This document shows positions 6,259-7,773 of a stretch of 7,773 nt of DNA, one piece after another. Position 1 is the stretch's first letter; each line of letters opens with the position of its first letter. Source of the stretch: Candidatus Thiosymbion ectosymbiont of Robbea hypermnestra (lineage in GTDB: Bacteria > Pseudomonadota > Gammaproteobacteria > Chromatiales > Chromatiaceae). Position numbers and translations under genes: made by a program. The notes beneath the pieces were generated by a model. The model did no database searches and was not told the DNA's origin. It saw only the letters and a program-made list of their open reading frames with translations. Location of the stretch: NCBI GenBank assembly GCA_020443945.1, contig JAIZWN010000550.1, forward strand, positions 1 to 7,773, written 5' to 3'.

Positions 6259-6325
6259 ACTATATCCGCCGGCAGCGTGCTGTCGGTTCAGAGGGCCACA
6301 TCTTCGGGTGTGGCCCTTTGCCTTC
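6259..6325 (+). ncRNA. Candidate structured leader RNA or small RNA
   Basis: Two hairpins fill the predicted leader. Hairpin 1 pairs 6269-6275 with 6280-6286 (CCGGCAG/CTGTCGG, one G-U pair, loop CGTG). Hairpin 2 pairs 6293-6302 with 6307-6316 (GGGCCACATC/GGTGTGGCCC, one G-U pair) and is closed by the very stable C(UUCG)G tetraloop; it can extend to 6289-6320. A short TTTG and then CCTTCT follow, so it resembles a weak intrinsic terminator placed before the NYN ribosome binding site. It could be an attenuator, a stabilising 5' structure or a short independent RNA. I know of no named Rfam family it matches. Confidence 0.5.
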
Positions 6326-6335
6326 TGGAGTAGAG

Positions 6336-7103
6336 ATGCGTACCTGGGTCTACATCGACGGATTCAATCTCTACTACGCGATCCGAAGTTCCGGGTGCAG
6401 ATGGCTCAATCCCAAGAAACTGGTCGAGACCACCATGCCGGCCGGTACCCTTATCGAGAAACTGAAGTACTACACTGCCCGCGTTTCAGGGGCCACCGAT
6501 CCTGACCAACCCCGTCGTCAGCAGCTCTACCTGAATGCGCTCCGCACCATTCCGGAGGTCGAAATCTTCTTCGGGCAGTTCCTCGCCAAGACAATGTGGC
6601 GGCCACTGCTCAATCTTCCTATCGGCAATCGCACCATCCGGCATGAGGGCGGACAAACCACACTCCCGCCAGGTAGCTACCCGGTCGCTTCCGATCCGAA
6701 CAGCGGTGGCAATCGATCAGAATCCCTGATCGTCGGCAAATACGGCAAAGGCAACAAGGTCAAGACCCCCACCCCGAATGCCGTCAAGACACTGGTTCAC
6801 GCCATGGAAGAGAAAGGATCGGATGTCAACCTGGCAAGCCACCTCATCAATGACTGTTGGTCCGGCCGTTACGAAGCCGCCGTTGTGATCTCCAATGACA
6901 CCGATCTGGTGGAGCCGATTCGCATCCTGGTCCAGGAGCGGAAAAAACCGGTTACCCTCCTATGTCCTTCCAGCTTCGGTGCGGCCAAACCCCTTACCGC
7001 CGTCGCCAGCCATGTGCGTCACATCCGCACCTCGCACCTCAAAGCCTCTCTCTTCCCGGACACACTGCCCGATCCCTCGATTACCAAACCCACAAACTGG
7101 TAA
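6336..7103 (+). CDS. NYN domain (PIN-like, DUF88/LabA-type) putative ribonuclease
   Basis: NYN proteins belong to the PIN-like nuclease superfamily and are generally thought to be metal-dependent ribonucleases. The 255-residue product starts MRTWVYIDGFNLYY (D8, N11), has KGSDVNLASHLINDCW at 160-175 (D163, D173) and VVISNDTDLVEPI at 183-195 (N187, D188, D190). These acidic residues are spaced as expected for the metal site. The middle, about 84-145, has no motif I recognise and contains a glycine- and serine-rich stretch. The start at 6336 is chosen because the protein then begins with the domain and GGAG (6327-6330) sits 5 bases upstream. It appears monocistronic, driven by its own strong promoter and a structured leader. 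Its biological target is unknown; adjacency gives no partner. Confidence 0.9.
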   Translation: MRTWVYIDGFNLYYAIRSSGCRWLNPKKLVETTMPAGTLIEKLKYYTARVSGATDPDQPRRQQLYLNALRTIPEVEIFFGQFLAKTMWRPLLNLPIGNRTIRHEGGQTTLPPGSYPVASDPNSGGNRSESLIVGKYGKGNKVKTPTPNAVKTLVHAMEEKGSDVNLASHLINDCWSGRYEAAVVISNDTDLVEPIRILVQERKKPVTLLCPSSFGAAKPLTAVASHVRHIRTSHLKASLFPDTLPDPSITKPTNW

Positions 7104-7282
7104 CACCCCTGGCTCCACAAGATAATGAGGCTGCGGCGTTGTGCTGCGGAATAGGGAGGAGGCGTAGTTTTACTGGAACGCTTTGTGGCTTCGGGATTGG
7201 AAAGGGGCACTGCTTGTTGGTCTGCCTCTCCCCGGCTCTCTCGGTGAGGGGTCGCGAAAACCTATCCCTGGGCTTTGCGACT

Positions 7283-7312
7283 GGATTCCGGCAATCCCTG
7301 CCGGAATGACGG
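7283..7312 (-). repeat. REP-like element, copy 2
   Basis: The element contains a perfect 9-bp inverted repeat, ATTCCGGCA (7285-7293) and TGCCGGAAT (7299-7307), with loop ATCCC. Its reverse complement begins CCGTCATTCCGGCAGGGATT, shared in part with 5408-5436 and 7685-7703. It lies 180 bases after the NYN stop and could end transcription, although no T-run follows. Confidence 0.6.
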
Positions 7313-7337
7313 CTTAACTAATGGCATTGCTCCCCAA

Positions 7338-7362
7338 CCCCTCTCCCGCCAGGGGTGAGGGG
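7338..7362. repeat. CCCCTC/GAGGGG hairpin
   Basis: CCCCTC (7338-7343) can pair with GAGGGG (7357-7362), or CCCCT with AGGGG at 7351-7355. CTTTTGG follows, so a weak terminator is possible, but the wording CCCCTCTCCCGCCAGGGG is typical of dispersed intergenic repeats. Confidence 0.4.
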
Positions 7363-7468
7363 CTTTTGGCCGTAGCGAGCCTGGTAGAACCGAGGCTGAC
7401 CTGGACCGCGCGGTGGTGTCTTACGATTTGTGGGTAGTGGGTGAATCCTGCGTGATGTTTAACGTGTT

Positions 7469-7501
7469 TTCTCACACCAAGCCACCAAGACACCAAGAAT
7501 T
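7469..7501 (+). repeat. CACCAAG-type dispersed repeat, right copy
   Basis: It begins TTCTCACACCAAGCCACCAA and continues with GACACCAAGAATT. It is the inverted partner of 2-34, differing at three positions near its end. It lies inside the possible MITE-like unit. Confidence 0.6.
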
Positions 7502-7684
7502 TTTCCAGGCTGTTGCCGATCCTCCGCGAGCGTTTCATCGCAGGCGCAAAGACCACGGTTTGGCCACAATGCCATTAAGTTAAGCCTGAAAGCCCCTCTC
7601 TCGGCGGGAAGATTTCGTATAAAGCCGACAGGTCTGCACCCAAAGCGGTATCGGGTCCGTAAAGACCTGTGATCCGGCACCTCA

Positions 7685-7703
7685 CCGTCATTCCGGCAGG
7701 GAT
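7685..7703 (+). repeat. REP-like element, partial copy 3
   Basis: CCGTCATTCCGGCAGGGAT is identical to the first 19 bases of the reverse complement of copy 2; beyond that the similarity is lost (GGCCAGTCACC), so the second arm of the hairpin is missing. Confidence 0.5.
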
Positions 7704-7773
7704 GGCCAGTCACCGGAACCTGTGAGGTCCAACTTTTGCACCCTCTCCGCGGAGGCCCGGAACCACACGGCTC

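Larger units (their letters stand above)
6009..6335. other. Spacer holding the NYN promoter and leader
   Basis: No gene is supported here. The left part has a 14-bp palindrome, ATTTCGATCGAAAT, at 6015-6028 and a weak CTCAC/GTGAG stem at about 6037-6055. The right part has a strong promoter and two hairpins ahead of the NYN gene. Confidence 0.6.
7311..7586. mobile_element. Possible MITE-like element with about 20-bp inverted ends
   Basis: GGCTTAACTAATGGCATTG at 7311-7329 matches the reverse complement of 7567-7586 with a single one-base gap (19 of 20), and similarity weakens but continues a few bases inward. The 276-base interior carries no credible gene. No target-site duplication is evident next to the ends, so this could also be two inverted copies of a dispersed repeat. 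Confidence 0.35.
7104..7773. other. Gene-free, repeat-rich spacer to the window end
   Basis: The open frames here are short, run through repeats and match nothing I know. The stretch holds two REP-like units, the right copy of the CACCAAG repeat, several CCCTCTCC strings and an inverted repeat pair bounding 7311-7586. No clear intrinsic terminator for the NYN gene is visible just after its stop. Confidence 0.6.

Noticed and set aside
6222..6335. Extended NYN start at a TTG at 6222, with AAGGAG 8 bases upstream
   Set aside because: The added 38 residues are translated from the promoter and both leader hairpins and do not resemble a NYN N-terminus, whereas the ATG at 6336 has its own GGAG and begins directly with the domain.
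7314..7713. Two minus-strand open frames of about 80 codons in the right spacer
   Set aside because: They translate dispersed repeats (giving phrases such as SPLAGEG and FLVSWWLG that appear wherever these repeats occur) and have no supporting motif.

Overview
The window looks like a chromosomal stretch from a high-GC gammaproteobacterium. The basis is an AccD that is very close to the enterobacterial protein in motif spacing, a CGFS monothiol glutaredoxin of GrxD type, and a YbeL-like (DUF1451) zinc-ribbon protein. Genus and species cannot be told from the sequence alone. No rRNA, tRNA, CRISPR array or complete insertion sequence is visible.

Layout, left to right. Positions 1-468 are gene-poor and carry dispersed-repeat sequence, including two tracts with a 9-bp period. 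Positions 469-1332 (+) are accD, the carboxyltransferase beta subunit of acetyl-CoA carboxylase. A 16-bp perfect hairpin follows. Positions 1550-2461 (+) encode an A+T-richer ParA/MinD-type ATPase whose last part has been cut and shifted out of frame; its conserved tail remains in another frame up to 2537. Convergent to it, 4600-2579 (-) is a large three-part membrane protein: DedA, then PAP2 phosphatase, then LssY-type C-terminal domain. The divergent gap 4601-4956 holds what looks like the 3' stub of an asparagine synthase gene. Next come grxD (4957-5298, +) and a ybeL-like zinc-ribbon gene (5472-6008, +). Positions 6009-6335 contain a strong sigma70-type promoter and a two-hairpin leader, leading into a NYN/PIN-like ribonuclease gene (6336-7103, +). 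Positions 7104-7773 are again gene-free and rich in small repeats, including a possible 276-bp MITE-like unit.

The genes do not form one pathway. accD, grxD and the ybeL homologue are housekeeping genes. The DedA-PAP2-LssY protein suggests phospholipid or isoprenoid-phosphate metabolism. The ParA and NYN genes look like accessory genes placed between repeat-rich spacers; the usual accD partner folC is not next to accD. The items most worth a second look are the structured leader of the NYN gene, the damaged ParA tail, the altered PAP2 signature in the fusion protein, and the repeat architecture at both ends of the window.
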